Shown here one piece after another: positions 9,646 to 19,905 of a stretch of DNA of 31,043 nucleotides. Source of the DNA: Gamarada debralockiae (Eukaryota > Ascomycota > Leotiomycetes > Helotiales > Hyphodiscaceae). The translations under genes and the position numbers were made by a program. Within the stretch, counting starts at the first letter, position 1. Each line of letters begins with the position of its first letter. Under the pieces are notes generated by a model that was given only the letters and a program-made list of their open reading frames with translations, did no database searches and had not been told where the DNA came from. The DNA lies in assembly GCA_002803225.1 (NCBI GenBank), contig NXFV01000572.1, forward strand, positions 1-31,043. Direction: 5' to 3'.

Positions 9646-10515
9646 ATGTCGACCAGAATACTATGTGTCGACAAAGAAAACAATGGTGCGGCTCATCCTT
9701 ATTTCATCTTTCTTTGCAAATACTGACAATCCACAGATCTAGCAACATCTGCCCAAGCCTACCTCGAGATCCTCCGTCTCGCAGGCAGAAACAACACCAC
9801 AGACTTCCATACCCTCTTCCGCGAAGTCGCATCAGCAGGCTCCTCAATCTCCACATCATTTGCCCAAGCCAACGCTCCAAAAGGCGTCAAGCTCCGCTCC
9901 AGCACGCAGATCAAACACGAAAACACATCTCTCCGCGCGCTGAAACTCGTTCTCCCGAAGAACCTGAATTCCGGCGAGACAGAGTACGTTTTCGCTCGGG
10001 CGGCGAATAGGAAGATTCAAGGCGTTAGCTTGGATCATATGTATTGGGATTATATCATTTGTTTTCGGATGAGTGTCAAGGAGGAATTGGAGAGACTGAA
10101 GAAGTTGCTTGTTAATAGCGCGATCAAATCTCCTGGCTCGCGACCACCGAAGGCGGAGATAGTACTGCTGAAAGCGTCGTACAGTTCTACCGACCATGCA
10201 CAAAATGCCATTAATACGATGAAGGCCTTGGATGGATGGGTGCATAGCACTTTCAGGTATAAAGGCAATAAATGGAATGTGCCGGATAGGGGAATCAAGG
10301 GCATGCATCGCTCGAAACAGATTGTGATTCCGGAAGCACAGTACAGTGCGTTGAATACCGGCGGGAGTAAGAGTGCATGGGCTAAGATCTCGGCGGAGAC
10401 GAAGTGTGACTTGGCATCGGGGTTGGAGAGGGGTGGGATGAGGGTGGTAACGATTACGGGGGACTGGGCGAATTTGGGGGGTACGGCCGAGAGATTGACG
10501 AAGTTTTGGTTGTAA
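9646..10515 (+). CDS. Unrecognised two-exon fungal protein
   Basis: The gene has two exons, 9646-9685 and 9737-10515, and encodes 272 aa. The 51-nt intron (9686-9736) starts GTGCGG, has an ATACTGACAAT branch site and ends CCACAG. It joins MSTRILCVDKENN to DLATSAQAYLEI with the phase kept, and the frame before 9737 is closed by a stop inside the intron. The protein starts with a helical segment, has a helix EELERLKKLL near the middle, and ends with a Gly-rich ITGDWANLGGTAERLTKFWL. I see no signal peptide, membrane segment or catalytic motif. I do not recognise the family; it may be a lineage-restricted fungal protein. The gene model is well supported because intron removal both restores frame and supplies a start. 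Confidence 0.78.
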
Positions 10516-10885
10516 GAGATACTGTATTTTCATCGTGTAGGGAATTGCGAATCGACGGAGTCAAGGCAATTCAAAGTTGAAAGAAGCAGCAAGCTCTGAT
10601 ATTATTGGACAAAAAGCAGAATGAAGACATTGCCCTTACGCGCACTTGCCATTTATGTCGCTCTGCTTTTAGTTGCCGCTAGATATACCCATTTTCGTAA
10701 CATCACAAATCCACGCCGTATCAGTGACAGTCGAAAACTCCTGCTGCGAAAGTGTGTGAGAAATGAAGTAATTCAATGAGGGCCAACGCTCACATGAACG
10801 AGCTACACTACTCCGAATCCTTCCTACGATGTGAGAAACACAACCTGTGTTCAGCCATACTAAATTGAACAGTATTTCTCACTGA
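10516..10885. other. Intergenic, no gene seen
   Basis: This is the 3' flank of the two-exon gene. I see no coding frame, repeat or RNA gene that I can support. Confidence 0.4.
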
Positions 10886-11623
10886 ATGGATCCTCGAAAT
10901 AAACCCCGTCCTCAGCCGTATATCTTGTTGTCCGAACCGCCCTTCTCACAGTCAGGAGGAGATCAACGGAGAAGCTGGGCCCTCTTGTCACTATCCGAAT
11001 CGGACTCTCAGGCCCTGAATACAAGGTCTCGAAGAAGCTCATTTGCACGCAGTCCCCTTGCCTTTGCTGCTACGTTTAAGGCGAGTTTCAGGAGAGAGTC
11101 ATAGTACTGTGTTGACTGAGATTGATGGCGTCCTTTCGGTCCGGGGCTTTGAGATGCTGGTACATACATTCATCGAGGGTTTGCTGGCGAATTTGACGTC
11201 ACGCATGAACACCTGCTTATCATCTGTACTCTTGGTGGCAATATTTCAAGATTGCTGAATACTGACTCTGTGATTGTCCAGGTCCAATGGATGCACCTGG
11301 GTTGAGTGGTCTTTGGCGGCGATTTGGAACCTGCAGAATTGGTGACAACTGCGATGGAATTATCTCGCCTGGCAGATATGTGCGGCGTTACTGGCATCGA
11401 AACCTCGGCGGCTGAGCATATCAAGACTGTTCTATTAGCCAGCTCTGAACTTCACTTCTGCAATGCAGGTCGCAGACTCTCTAACAGAAACACATATTTC
11501 ATAATACCTGAGCATATACTTTCGGTTTCGAGCCTCCCGCAAGGACATACTGTGCGCAGTATGTTGGCCGAAGTTGCGGCTGGGTATGTCTTCAGCTCCT
11601 CTCCTCTTGTGTCACAAGAGTAG
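10886..11623 (+). pseudogene. Broken BTB/POZ-type gene, copy 1
   Basis: This is the remains of a fungal BTB-domain protein. From 10969 one frame gives GPLVTIRIGLSGPEYKVSKK and LICTQSPC, the first strands and helix of a BTB fold. A base insertion near 11050 shifts this to AATFKASFRRES, and a second shift leads to STVLTEIDGVLSVRGFEML. A clear intron follows at 11160-11281 (GTACAT, ACTGAC branch, TCCAG). The next exon reads VQWMHLG, then a TGA at 11303-11305, then VVFGGDLEPAELVTTAMELS and the ADMCGVTGIE helix. A further intron (GTATGT at 11584, CTGAC, TATAG at 11651) is kept. The related copy at 28.3 kb has Arg at the TGA position, so a CGA to TGA change is likely. Splice signals survive while the frame does not, so it is a pseudogene. 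Confidence 0.8.
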
Positions 11624-12973
11624 TTTAAGGACCTGCTGACTTTTGTTATAGTGACAACCCTTGCGTCCGCAGCAATAGCGATGCTAGCGGCAGCTCGTAG
11701 GAGTTAAGGAGTGTATGATAAGACATAGCGTAAGGAAGATAGACGGGTAGGAGTTTAGAAATAGAAGCAGATTATACTAATTTAAGTCCTCTTTGTGCGT
11801 GATTATTATGACCTGCTAGATGTTGGTTGAATTGCCTAATGAGTATAGCCTGTATTTTCCCCTCTTTTGTGGTATAAGAGAGCTCTTCCCCTCCTTGTAT
11901 TTTCAGCTCTTTAGATATCACCTAGTCCTAAAAATGCCACTATATTCCCCCCCTCCCACATAGAGCTCAACTGACATTAGATGACACATGAGCTCAGATG
12001 CGTGGCCCCGGATCCTCACTTAAAAGGCCAGTTTAAATGGCTACTATAGATAGTTAAATCCTGAGATTATTTTATGTAGAGGGAACACTTATATGATCTA
12101 TGCAGGTATTGGAAAGCGTAGAAGGGAAAGGGGTGAGCAGCAATAGGGATCAGGGCTAGAAGCTGGGTATAATTCACGGTTAGAATATAGGGGCTGGTCC
12201 AAAAGTTTAGAAGAGAAAGAACTAAATTAATAAAGCATTACTCTTAGATATAAAGTGCTTAATATTATAATTTTAAATGTGATAGAGAGCTCTACTTTTT
12301 ATCTACTTTATTCTATAGCTTAGTTTTCTTAATAACCGCAATCCATACTTTATGTATGCAGCGCCGTGACACTAAAGGAAAGCAATATTGAAAATAATTA
12401 GAGAGGAAATAAAGATAAGTTTAGGAGTAAGCTCTGTTGCAGAAGTCACGTAAGGGCGAATGTGCAAGCGCGAAGAGTATTGGGCCTCCATACAGTGGGA
12501 GGAGACTGGTATTAAAGTTAGCAAAGGTGATGATTTAATTCCAACTCATCCGAGAGTCGGTGTGCTTGGCTAACATAATAATTTATCTCATGAGAGCTTA
12601 CGAAGACGTGAATTTTGAGGAGGGAGCTTCAAGGAGCTTCTCTGTCGGAGGGACTGCTGCCATCTCGGGAAGCGGCGCGAGATCAACGATTGGTGGTGGG
12701 ATGTGGTTGTGGTGATTTTTAGAGGACGGAGAGAAGACATCTTCTGTTGTGAGTGTGTAGGCATGTAATGATGATTACTGATTAGAATTTGATTCTTGTA
12801 TATAAACCTAATTGGCAGTCTGCGCCTTTTAGTCGGTTGCTCTTCTAATTGCGCTATCCCACACTTCCCCTATATCGCATGACCAATCCTTCTGTCGGAA
12901 ATTGTCTGGCCAGCCATATGTCTCAATAAGGATCCTTTTGACAACGTCGCGCTTTGCAGACTATTAGCCAATG
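11624..12973. other. AT-rich intergenic region, possible gene scrap
   Basis: This stretch is mostly AT-rich without genes. Near 12598-12768 on the minus strand a short frame reads AYTLTTEDVFSPSSKNHHNH and continues Pro-rich (PPPIVDLAPLPEM) to a TAA at 12600-12598. It looks like the C-terminus of a protein but has no start, so it may be a fragment. Nothing else could be supported. Confidence 0.3.
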
Positions 12974-13859
12974 CTATGGGTGGCAGTGTTTTATACTTAC
13001 TACTTCGGCATCATCGTCACCATGATATTCCCTCCCAAGCCCCTGAGTTCCAGCAGGAATCAGTTCTAGGGACCGCACTTTTTCAATCAGGCGTTGGAGG
13101 TACGATGGTGCGTGTTGCGTGTAATAATTCCGATAATACATCGGATCATCAGGTCGTTCAAGCTCGTAGCCCTCGGGATTCACAAAATCAGGAGAATCAT
13201 TATTGTCTAGCATCCTCACAGTATCTATTCTCGATTAGCCCTTCCCAGCCCTAGACATGAGATCCGAATGTAATCTTACTATCCTTTGTATCAAGCACCA
13301 AAGTCATCCCATCACGAAGATTATGCGCCAACGTCACATCATGTGGAAGCAAATAATCCAACCTCAATTCACATTCCCGACCCTGACTCGGCGCTATATT
13401 CTCCGGATCTCGACTCTCAACAATATCACCGTCTTGGAGGAATGAGTACGGCTCAGATTTTGGGAATAGGTGTACGCGATAACGAAGATTGCTATCCAGA
13501 TATGGGATTTTCTTCATTAAAGAAACGACAGCGGGATCAAGGTGAAGCTGCGAGCATAATGCTTCGTTGATTACATGCCCGTTTTCTGGAGGTGGCCATG
13601 TGACGTCTTCGTGATTGAAATAGGCCAATTTGACTAGGAGCTCGTAGAGTTCTGTGAGCAGGCGAACGATCTCAGCTTCGTTGTAAGGCGTGCTGATGGT
13701 GTTAAGGATTGGTGAAGGTGGTGGCGTGGGGTCTGGAGATCTAGATGGCTCTCTCATTCTGGAGGGATATTGGGGATCTGGCTGTTGGATCCCGAACCAT
13801 GCTAGGAGCATGAGTATGCCGAGAAGGAAGGCGAATAGAGTGTCTTCCCATAGAAGCAT
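12974..13859 (-). CDS. Membrane-anchored fungal protein, two exons
   Basis: The minus-strand gene has exon 1 at 13859-13280 and exon 2 at 13224-12974, encoding 276 aa. The 55-nt intron (13279-13225) starts GTAAGA, has a GCTAAT branch site and ends GAATAG; the phase closes exactly, joining VLDTKD to NTVRMLDNND. Residues 8-24 (LFAFLLGILMLLAWFGI) form one membrane segment near the N-terminus with little before it, so a signal anchor is likely. A Pro/Ser-rich linker follows to about residue 55, then a mostly helical and charged domain with DVTWPPPENGH, KKIPYLDSNLRYR and, in exon 2, a Tyr-rich YYRNYYTQHAPSYL. This pattern resembles a group of uncharacterised ascomycete proteins, which I cannot name. 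Without the intron the frame ends early, so the two-exon model is preferred. Confidence 0.78.
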
Positions 13860-14533
13860 TGTGTTGTAGATAAGTCGCTATAGGTAGGCTGCTGGCGTGG
13901 CGTGAACCAGTTTTCAGATGCGATGAACGTGAGTTTGTGTCTTCCCTCTGGCCCGGATGCACAGTGGAGGTGTGAGCGTCATTTCTGGTGAGATGGGGAA
14001 GCTATATCTCTTCGCACTTTATTGATAGTCGGTAACTAACCCGTTAGCGGCACTCCTATAGGGGCCTTTCCATATAGTCGCGAAAGCGGACTGTCGCGTT
14101 TTGGAGATTATATCAGAAATTTCAGCTAAAAAATATTTTAAAATCAACAATTTTTATTCATTATAAGTCACACAAATAATAATAACATGACAAAACAGTA
14201 GAATTAATAGCTTTATATATAAATAATTATTAATATGTCGGGATTTATTAGTTATTTTAAAAAGCGTGCAATTTTGCAATATTTAAATCGACCTCACAGC
14301 CATTTGAGGCATGCGGCCGAGGCCGCGCTTGACGCCTCAAGCTCTTGTCTGCCGGTTGATCTTCGGCAAGACAGTTCCCCGAAATGTGCGGTCCTCCCAA
14401 AGCTCACTTCCAACTTTCTAAATTCTGTTGATCTACCGACCGGATCATCCCAAAATCCAATTCTGGCTCCCTCCTCTTCTTTCATAGTTATGGCGCTCCC
14501 TCTTCCTATCTGCCGTCATGACCCTCTTGGCTC
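13860..14533. other. Intergenic with AT-rich island and nested hairpin
   Basis: The first part is the upstream region of the minus-strand membrane protein. From about 14110 to 14290 composition drops sharply to AT. Just before it, 14070-14105 carries GTCGCGAAAGCGGACTGTCG, which has the look of a transposon end, but I find no partner end. At 14304-14340 there is a nested palindrome: TTGAGGC...GCCTCAA enclosing GCGGCC-GA-GGCCGC. I see no gene. Confidence 0.4.
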
Positions 14534-14782
14534 TATAAATACTAGGCTCGCCCACCATTCATTCATTTATTCCCCACTTTTACACTAAGATCTTTTCACT
14601 ACCAAGTCAGCGCCAAACGTTCTGGTCCAGCAGACATCCTCTTAATTTTACGCTCACTCTTGTACTACGCTCTTTAAACTATCGAAACCCCCTCCCCTTC
14701 GCACTTTGCTCAAATCCTACTTGCCTCCTTTCAACTCCTCTTCGTGAAACACTGGTGCCCTTGACACCGAACAGTTGCCGAA
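14534..14782 (+). promoter_or_regulatory. TATA promoter and leader
   Basis: TATAAA at 14534-14539, inside CTCTATAAAT, is followed by a pyrimidine-rich stretch (ACCATTCATTCATTTATTCC) and a C/T-rich leader up to the ATG at 14783. This is typical fungal promoter architecture. The same CTCTATAAAT string occurs in the promoter-like region at 29944. Confidence 0.5.
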
Positions 14783-15763
14783 ATGTCAGCTGATCGCCTG
14801 CCACGAAGCACGCGACTGCAGCTCAGTAGAGAACTTGGAGACTTAGAGGAGAGAAGAAGTAAGGCGACTGCTGAGCTACGTCAGGCTACGAAGTCCGCTA
14901 GCAGCGAGGGAGCTGCAATGAAACAAGACCTCGAAAGTGGTGCGTGAAGGACAAGAAGGTCACAGAGCGTATTGAGAGGTCTCGGTAGCACATCGTCGAT
15001 TTGTTTTTATCAGACTCGCTGTGATAGTCGGTCTCCACAAGACGATCATCTACAAACAGTTCGAAGCGCTCCAGGAGAACGCGAGCTGAGTCGGAAGACG
15101 ACGATGTCTGGCCGATGTGTAGTCAAAGCGGCGGAGACTTCTGCTCCGCCGGGTGGAAGGACTGCTTAAACGGCCGCAAGAAGCGATCCCGGCGTTCTCC
15201 TTCACCAATTACTACTCCTTTGCAGCGATGATCCGTGACGTTCGTGACGGCCCCGAATTCTCTTTCGGCCAAACTTGTCAGACTTATCGCGGATATCGAT
15301 CTTGCTGGGAAGATTGACGACTTCATGACCAAGCCAAAAGAGCAATAGTCGTCCCTCTTGACTGGCTTCAGCCGCCATGCATCATCCCGGCTCTCGTCTA
15401 GTGGAATGGCTGTATCGACTGCCGCAGAGGCAAGCCCTATCCACGGGGATAAACGTGTACCCGGCCTAACATGGAAAAGCCGTGGATACCGGGGCTCTTA
15501 CATCACGAAGAAGTATGTCGTCTACCAGTGATAACGACATTGATTTGAACGAGAGTGATCTTGATCCCAGCCGCGACGACGAGGATGTTCGACAGAGGAC
15601 GAGCAAGGACGTTCGCACACGAGAAAGCATAGCTGATAGTCAGACCTAGACCAGCAGCGGTTACTAGCATACAAGAAAGAGGGCAAGTCTTGGAAGTGGA
15701 TCCTCCGCAAGTTCCCTGGCAGGACTCCGGCCGCAATACGCACGCTTTGGAATATAGTACGGT
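14783..15763 (+). pseudogene. Decayed SANT/Myb-like coiled-coil gene
   Basis: A good start lies at 14783 (MSADRLPRSTRLQLSRELGD), and it runs as a charged, coiled-coil-like stretch to a TGA at 14945. Coding-like sequence continues in other frames: KDKKVTERIERSR then TAG, then KTIIYKQFEALQENAS, then a Ser-rich part (SSLLTGFSRHASSRLSSSG) after another TAG at about 15346, then an acidic segment starting SSTSDNDIDLNESDLDPSRD at 15518. The last block, about 15652-15760, reads QQRLLAYKKEGKSWKWILRK and FPGRTPAAIRT. This is the conserved core of fungal SANT/Myb-like DNA-binding proteins, with the spaced tryptophans and the FPGRTPAAxRTxW motif. So the gene was probably a nuclear DNA-binding protein. 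At least three frame changes and several stops make it a pseudogene. The end is uncertain; GTAAGC near 15760 may be an old splice donor. Confidence 0.6.
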
Positions 15764-16207
15764 AAGCTTCCTCCTGGAGGTGGACAGGCGGCAGCTAAGC
15801 TCTGTGTGGGAGGTCATGGAAGACGAAAGTGGTCAAACATCAGCCTGTTGTAGTTGAACGTAAGGAGTCACGCCACTCTTGGAGCGATTGAGTTGGAGGA
15901 TCGTGATTGAGAGAGCTTAGGGCGAACATTGAAGCAATTTCTGTAATATGAAATATATGAACTTCAATATCGAATACTTAAAGTATTTCTCAATCAATCA
16001 GGCCAGTTTAAAATACTGCCGAAAAGTTCACGCTCGTGAGTCATATCGTGCTTTCTGACTTCTCCAGCGGACATCGCCAATCAATATGTCAAAGACTCTC
16101 CAATTTCAGCCACCTTTTCCACGATTTCGTCTAGATTAGACTCCTTCGGAAGCAGGCCCTCCCAATGTTAGCCTCCTAAGCAGCTAACAAAACATGGGTT
16201 TTATAAA
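15764..16207. other. Intergenic after the SANT-like remnant
   Basis: No gene is supported. A TTTATAAAATG sequence lies immediately before the small ORF at 16208. Confidence 0.35.
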
Positions 16208-16590
16208 ATGCCGGACGAGAAGGATGATCCGATCGCCTGTTTCTCTTGCGGAAAGAATTCTACCAGAGTAATCCCGGATAAAGAACTACTCCGCATGCAC
16301 AATGTTGGCTGTTTTTGGGAGGTATGCGTCGGGAAATCATGACATCAAGCTCAGTCATTACGAGACCGAAACCACTCTCCATAGCTAGGTCTCCACAACA
16401 GCAAGTTCAGACAGACTCTTCACGGTCCCCACCCAAGTCATCTCCGTCGTCTTCTCCATTACCAACCGCTAACAGCACATCAGTTGAGACGGTTAGCGGC
16501 ACTTCAAGCCCAACTTCTGCGGATAGCCTTCATACCAGATCCGACAACATACCTCCTCCATCCCAATATCCCCAAAGCACGTCTCAGTAG
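16208..16590 (+). pseudogene. Cys-containing small ORF and Ser/Pro-rich tail, split frames
   Basis: The ATG at 16208 gives MPDEKDDPIACFSCGKNSTR and then MHNVGCFWE before a stop at about 16340. The CxxC...H...C spacing could bind a metal; the context faintly recalls BIR-like zinc folds, but that is speculative. The next frame (from 16324) is Ser/Pro/Thr-rich, with SPPKSSPSSSPLPTANSTS, and ends at 16590. The two may be parts of one broken gene; an apparent 33-nt GT...AG segment between them does not join them in frame. No family can be named. Confidence 0.35.
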
Positions 16591-17316
16591 CCGATTTCCG
16601 ATTAAGACACATCCGCCACAACGGCGCCACACTTCGTTTCAGAGTTCTCGCTCTCTAGGCTTCCTACGCATTCTAACTTTCAGTTAAGCATGGAATACAG
16701 ACAAAGAGGCACTAAGCTTCGTTACAATTACTGCGACAACAATGCAGCTAAGTTGGATGAGCCACAACTAAAGGAGAGAAATATCATATATATATAGATC
16801 TGGCTGGTAGGACAGATTTCAAGGAGGAATAATGCCAAAGGGGCAGGCTTAGGAAGCTACAGGTTACAGTGTAAAAGCTCATAGAACAAACTAAGTTAGC
16901 TACAGCCGCAGCTCTTATTGACTTTTAAATGCATTTTCTAGAATGTTTACTACACCTCAGGTTTTCAGGTTCATGTCAGTTTCATTTCACATCGGCTTCC
17001 CAGCTGGCTGGATGGTAGATAATTTTGTTTAGTGACTGTTCATGCATGCAACGTATCACAAGAAACAATTGACATTCGCTCTACGTTAATTTCTATTGCA
17101 CAAGAAAACAGAGAATCCAAATACACTGACGACATTGAATTGTTGAGTGGAATCATAATTCATTTATTCACGTCTATTGAGTTCGGTATCCCCTTTCCTT
17201 TCTGTTCTTTTCCTTCCATGCAAACTTCAACTCCTGATCATGTGATTCCAAAACCCTCTTAATGTATAATTCCCAGCTATCTTACACGCCCCCTAACCGT
17301 CTAATCCCACCAAGGC
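16591..17316. other. Intergenic, 3' flank of the rvt gene
   Basis: The AT-rich sequence includes a short TATATATA run near 16790. Plus-strand open frames here show no features of a gene. The part near 17317 should be the 3' UTR of the minus-strand rvt gene. Confidence 0.4.
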
Positions 17317-19905
17317 TCAGCCTTCCCACTTGAACCGAGACTCTCTGAACATGTTGACCATGCCCGTCGGAAGCAAGCCCTTCTCAACCACAGTCAGACC
17401 TCCAAATCGCGCAATCATATCAGGAGCGTAGAGCTGCATGATCCATCGCTGATACGGCTTCAGATGATGCCAGATGTGTGCTTCAATGACACCAGAAACA
17501 TCACTCGTCTGCTTAACCTCGCCCTCAGCCGGCTTTTCAGTCATACCCATATAAGCTCTGTACAGCTCAGCAGAAGTCTGCTCACGATAGCATTTAAACT
17601 CCTTAAACGACATGAAAGCTTTATGCTCGAAGTCTCGGAATTCATACGCGGATGCTATGCGGCCTGGGACAGTGCCGTTCTCGAAGTGAGCCTTGGCAAG
17701 ACGGTATGCGGCTTCCTCCGCAAGGAAGAACTCGTCCATGTAGGCGTCTGGATTCTTGGAGATGGTGTCGCGGACCAGATAGAGATTGACGAAAGGGTTC
17801 TTGAGATCCAGACCGCCCATAGACATCGGGAAGTACAGGTAGCCTTCCGGAATATCTGTGACGTTGAATCGATCGGTGAGCATTTGTTTCAGGGTCGAAG
17901 TCACACTGCCGCCGGTTGATGCGAATAGCTTGCTTTGAATACGCGTGAAAGTTTCAAGCATTGAATCAACGTGAGATTGACCGAAACAGTGAGCGGGCAG
18001 ACCGAAGTTGGTGGTGAAGAAGCGGACGCCGTAGACATTCCAAGCATGTATCCAATCGAAGACAGATTTGCAGGCTCCAAGTTGGCGACCGAGCTCTTCG
18101 ATGTGCTTGTCCACCATTTCTTGGTCGATGAGGAACCTTCCAGTCGCCGAGTCTAGCTGTAGGAATCCCCAGGTGACGTTGCCTTTTGGAAGACCTGCGG
18201 CAACAGGATTGTGCACGCCCTTCCTGGTGATCTTGACGCTCCCGGTCTTCTCGTCGTTGAGGTCAAGGCCCATGAGCTCGGTGAATTCTGTCATAACACT
18301 CCATCCCTTGACGCAGGTCTCCTCGGCACCCCAGAACCAGATATCATCATGAAGACGATACAGACGAGCTCCGTCCGTAAGCTGGTTGAACGAGAAGTCC
18401 AAGCAGAAGAGGACGGTTTCGGCAAGCATGTCGCTGAGCGGGCCGCTTATGGGAGTGCCTCGCTTTCTGATTCGGACTGGGGCATCGGGACCATCCTGAA
18501 CGAACTTCATCGGAGCTTCAAGAGCGCGGCGGAAGAAGCTGATCCAACGGTCGGAGACTCCGAAGAACCTCAGAACAGCGAACATGGTGGAATGCGGAAG
18601 AGACGGGCCAAACCACTTGAAATCGCTTCGCACAACCGAGACTTCTTCTCTAAGCTGGGTCTTCATTATAATCTCAGCAGCCAGGATATGAAGAAGTTCT
18701 TGGGTAATCTTGTTCGAAGTCTTCCGAGTATCAGCCTCGTCCTCCGTGTCGTCATTGTAGACCCCGCGGCGTTCCTCAACCTTCTGTTGCATCTGTTCCA
18801 GGAAGATGTCGTCAATGAAGTGGGACGCTCGTTGAGCTTCGACAGTACGCTTTGATTCGGCATTATGGATGAAACCCGGACCCAGGAAGTACTCGCGACG
18901 CTTGCGATCTAATGCGGGAACGGGTGTTGAGGACGCCTTCCATACACCAGAGGCGGATTGAAAGTTGGTCAGCGCATTTTTGAAATGGACAGACCATTTG
19001 ACCGCAATGTAGCGAAGAAGGATGGTTTGGAGAAGGTCTTCGTCGTGGTAGAATCGATATCGGCCGTTCAATTTACGTAGCTGCTCAACCACTGTGCCCG
19101 CAGGATCCCACTGCCACTTGTCAAGAGAGGACATTCGCATGTTCAGGACATCAGCGAGTTCGCCAAGGACAACGCTGTTGTTCAGGAAGTCCTTGAGAAT
19201 CTTGCGCTTCTCGTCTGTGACAAGATCGCTGCGAAGCAAACCCTGAATGACACTGTTGAGTGATTGGTTATCAAAGTGAACTTTATTATCCATTTCCTTC
19301 TCAAACTGCTTTGTGGAAGCGCGAAGTTGAGCGTAGGCATACTGAGTGTCCTTGTTGGAGTTGAACAACTTTTCGAGATGGTCGTGGATGGCGGAGCCAT
19401 CGGTCTCGCGAGCCTTGAAGACATACTCCTCCCACATCTCCCGCTGGTCATGCATCTCCTTGCGTCCAACCTCCTCGTAGGTGCCGTCCGCAGATGTGGA
19501 GTCGGGGTTGTCTTCAGCAATTGACAGCCACTCCTTGACCAACATTCCGTAAAGAGAAGCATATTCGTACCGGAGAGAATGAACGTCGAGTTCCTTCTCA
19601 ATCTGGTTCTGCCAATCCTTCTGCAACTTGACAGAGACAGATGGATCACAACGAGCTTGTTCTACGAACTTCGCGACGTTGGTGAGGGAGATGAGAGGGT
19701 TGTCGGCGAGTTTGCTCATTGAGGCGAGGCCTTCGACACGGCTCAGGAGAATGCGGATCTTCTCACGCTGGTCGGGCTCAGCGGCGACAGCTTTGAGCAA
19801 TGCGGCTTTGCCATCTTCAAAGTTTGATCGTTGGAGGGAGATCTCCTCAAGTTTGATGGAGGTGATGGAGGAAAGGGTTTGGGAGAGGACATCGGAAGAA
19901 GCCAT
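17317..19905 (-). CDS. rvt: Reverse-transcriptase-related cellular protein (rvt type)
   Basis: This is a single-exon 862-aa protein starting at the ATG at 19905. RT palm motifs are all visible: motif A with SDFKWFG (Asp428), motif B RGTPISGPLS (482-491), motif C RLHDDIWFWG (Asp520-Asp521), motif D MGLDLNDEKTG (Lys553) and motif E WGFLQLD (579-585). The catalytic Asp triad is intact. The active-site box is LHDD, not the YADD/FADD of most retroelements. Upstream is a long N-terminal region with helical, coiled-coil-like stretches. There is no endonuclease, integrase, RNase H or gag, and no LTR or TIR flanks it. That combination is known for the rvt class of host RT-related genes of fungi, rotifers and some bacteria, kept as single vertically inherited copies. 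Its cellular job is unresolved. The frame stays open to an ATG at 20160, which would add 85 basic residues. It diverges from RIT1. The class is a strong recognition; the gene symbol follows it. Confidence 0.88.
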   Translation of the reverse strand: MASSDVLSQTLSSITSIKLEEISLQRSNFEDGKAALLKAVAAEPDQREKIRILLSRVEGLASMSKLADNPLISLTNVAKFVEQARCDPSVSVKLQKDWQNQIEKELDVHSLRYEYASLYGMLVKEWLSIAEDNPDSTSADGTYEEVGRKEMHDQREMWEEYVFKARETDGSAIHDHLEKLFNSNKDTQYAYAQLRASTKQFEKEMDNKVHFDNQSLNSVIQGLLRSDLVTDEKRKILKDFLNNSVVLGELADVLNMRMSSLDKWQWDPAGTVVEQLRKLNGRYRFYHDEDLLQTILLRYIAVKWSVHFKNALTNFQSASGVWKASSTPVPALDRKRREYFLGPGFIHNAESKRTVEAQRASHFIDDIFLEQMQQKVEERRGVYNDDTEDEADTRKTSNKITQELLHILAAEIIMKTQLREEVSVVRSDFKWFGPSLPHSTMFAVLRFFGVSDRWISFFRRALEAPMKFVQDGPDAPVRIRKRGTPISGPLSDMLAETVLFCLDFSFNQLTDGARLYRLHDDIWFWGAEETCVKGWSVMTEFTELMGLDLNDEKTGSVKITRKGVHNPVAAGLPKGNVTWGFLQLDSATGRFLIDQEMVDKHIEELGRQLGACKSVFDWIHAWNVYGVRFFTTNFGLPAHCFGQSHVDSMLETFTRIQSKLFASTGGSVTSTLKQMLTDRFNVTDIPEGYLYFPMSMGGLDLKNPFVNLYLVRDTISKNPDAYMDEFFLAEEAAYRLAKAHFENGTVPGRIASAYEFRDFEHKAFMSFKEFKCYREQTSAELYRAYMGMTEKPAEGEVKQTSDVSGVIEAHIWHHLKPYQRWIMQLYAPDMIARFGGLTVVEKGLLPTGMVNMFRESRFKWEG

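Noticed and set aside
9856..10533. Minus-strand open frame of 225 codons
   Set aside because: It is antisense to exon 2 of the two-exon gene and has no domain; the plus-strand model has a consistent intron and start.
12795..12850. tRNA-like stretch on the minus strand (TAGCGCAATTAGAAGAGC)
   Set aside because: It recalls an A box, but the D stem does not close and no T-arm or B box follows.
16322..16354. 33-nt GT...AG segment as an intron
   Set aside because: It is too short for a fungal intron and its removal does not reach the Ser/Pro-rich frame.
18211..18855. Plus-strand open frame of 214 codons
   Set aside because: It lies antisense inside the rvt coding region, whose motifs are clear.
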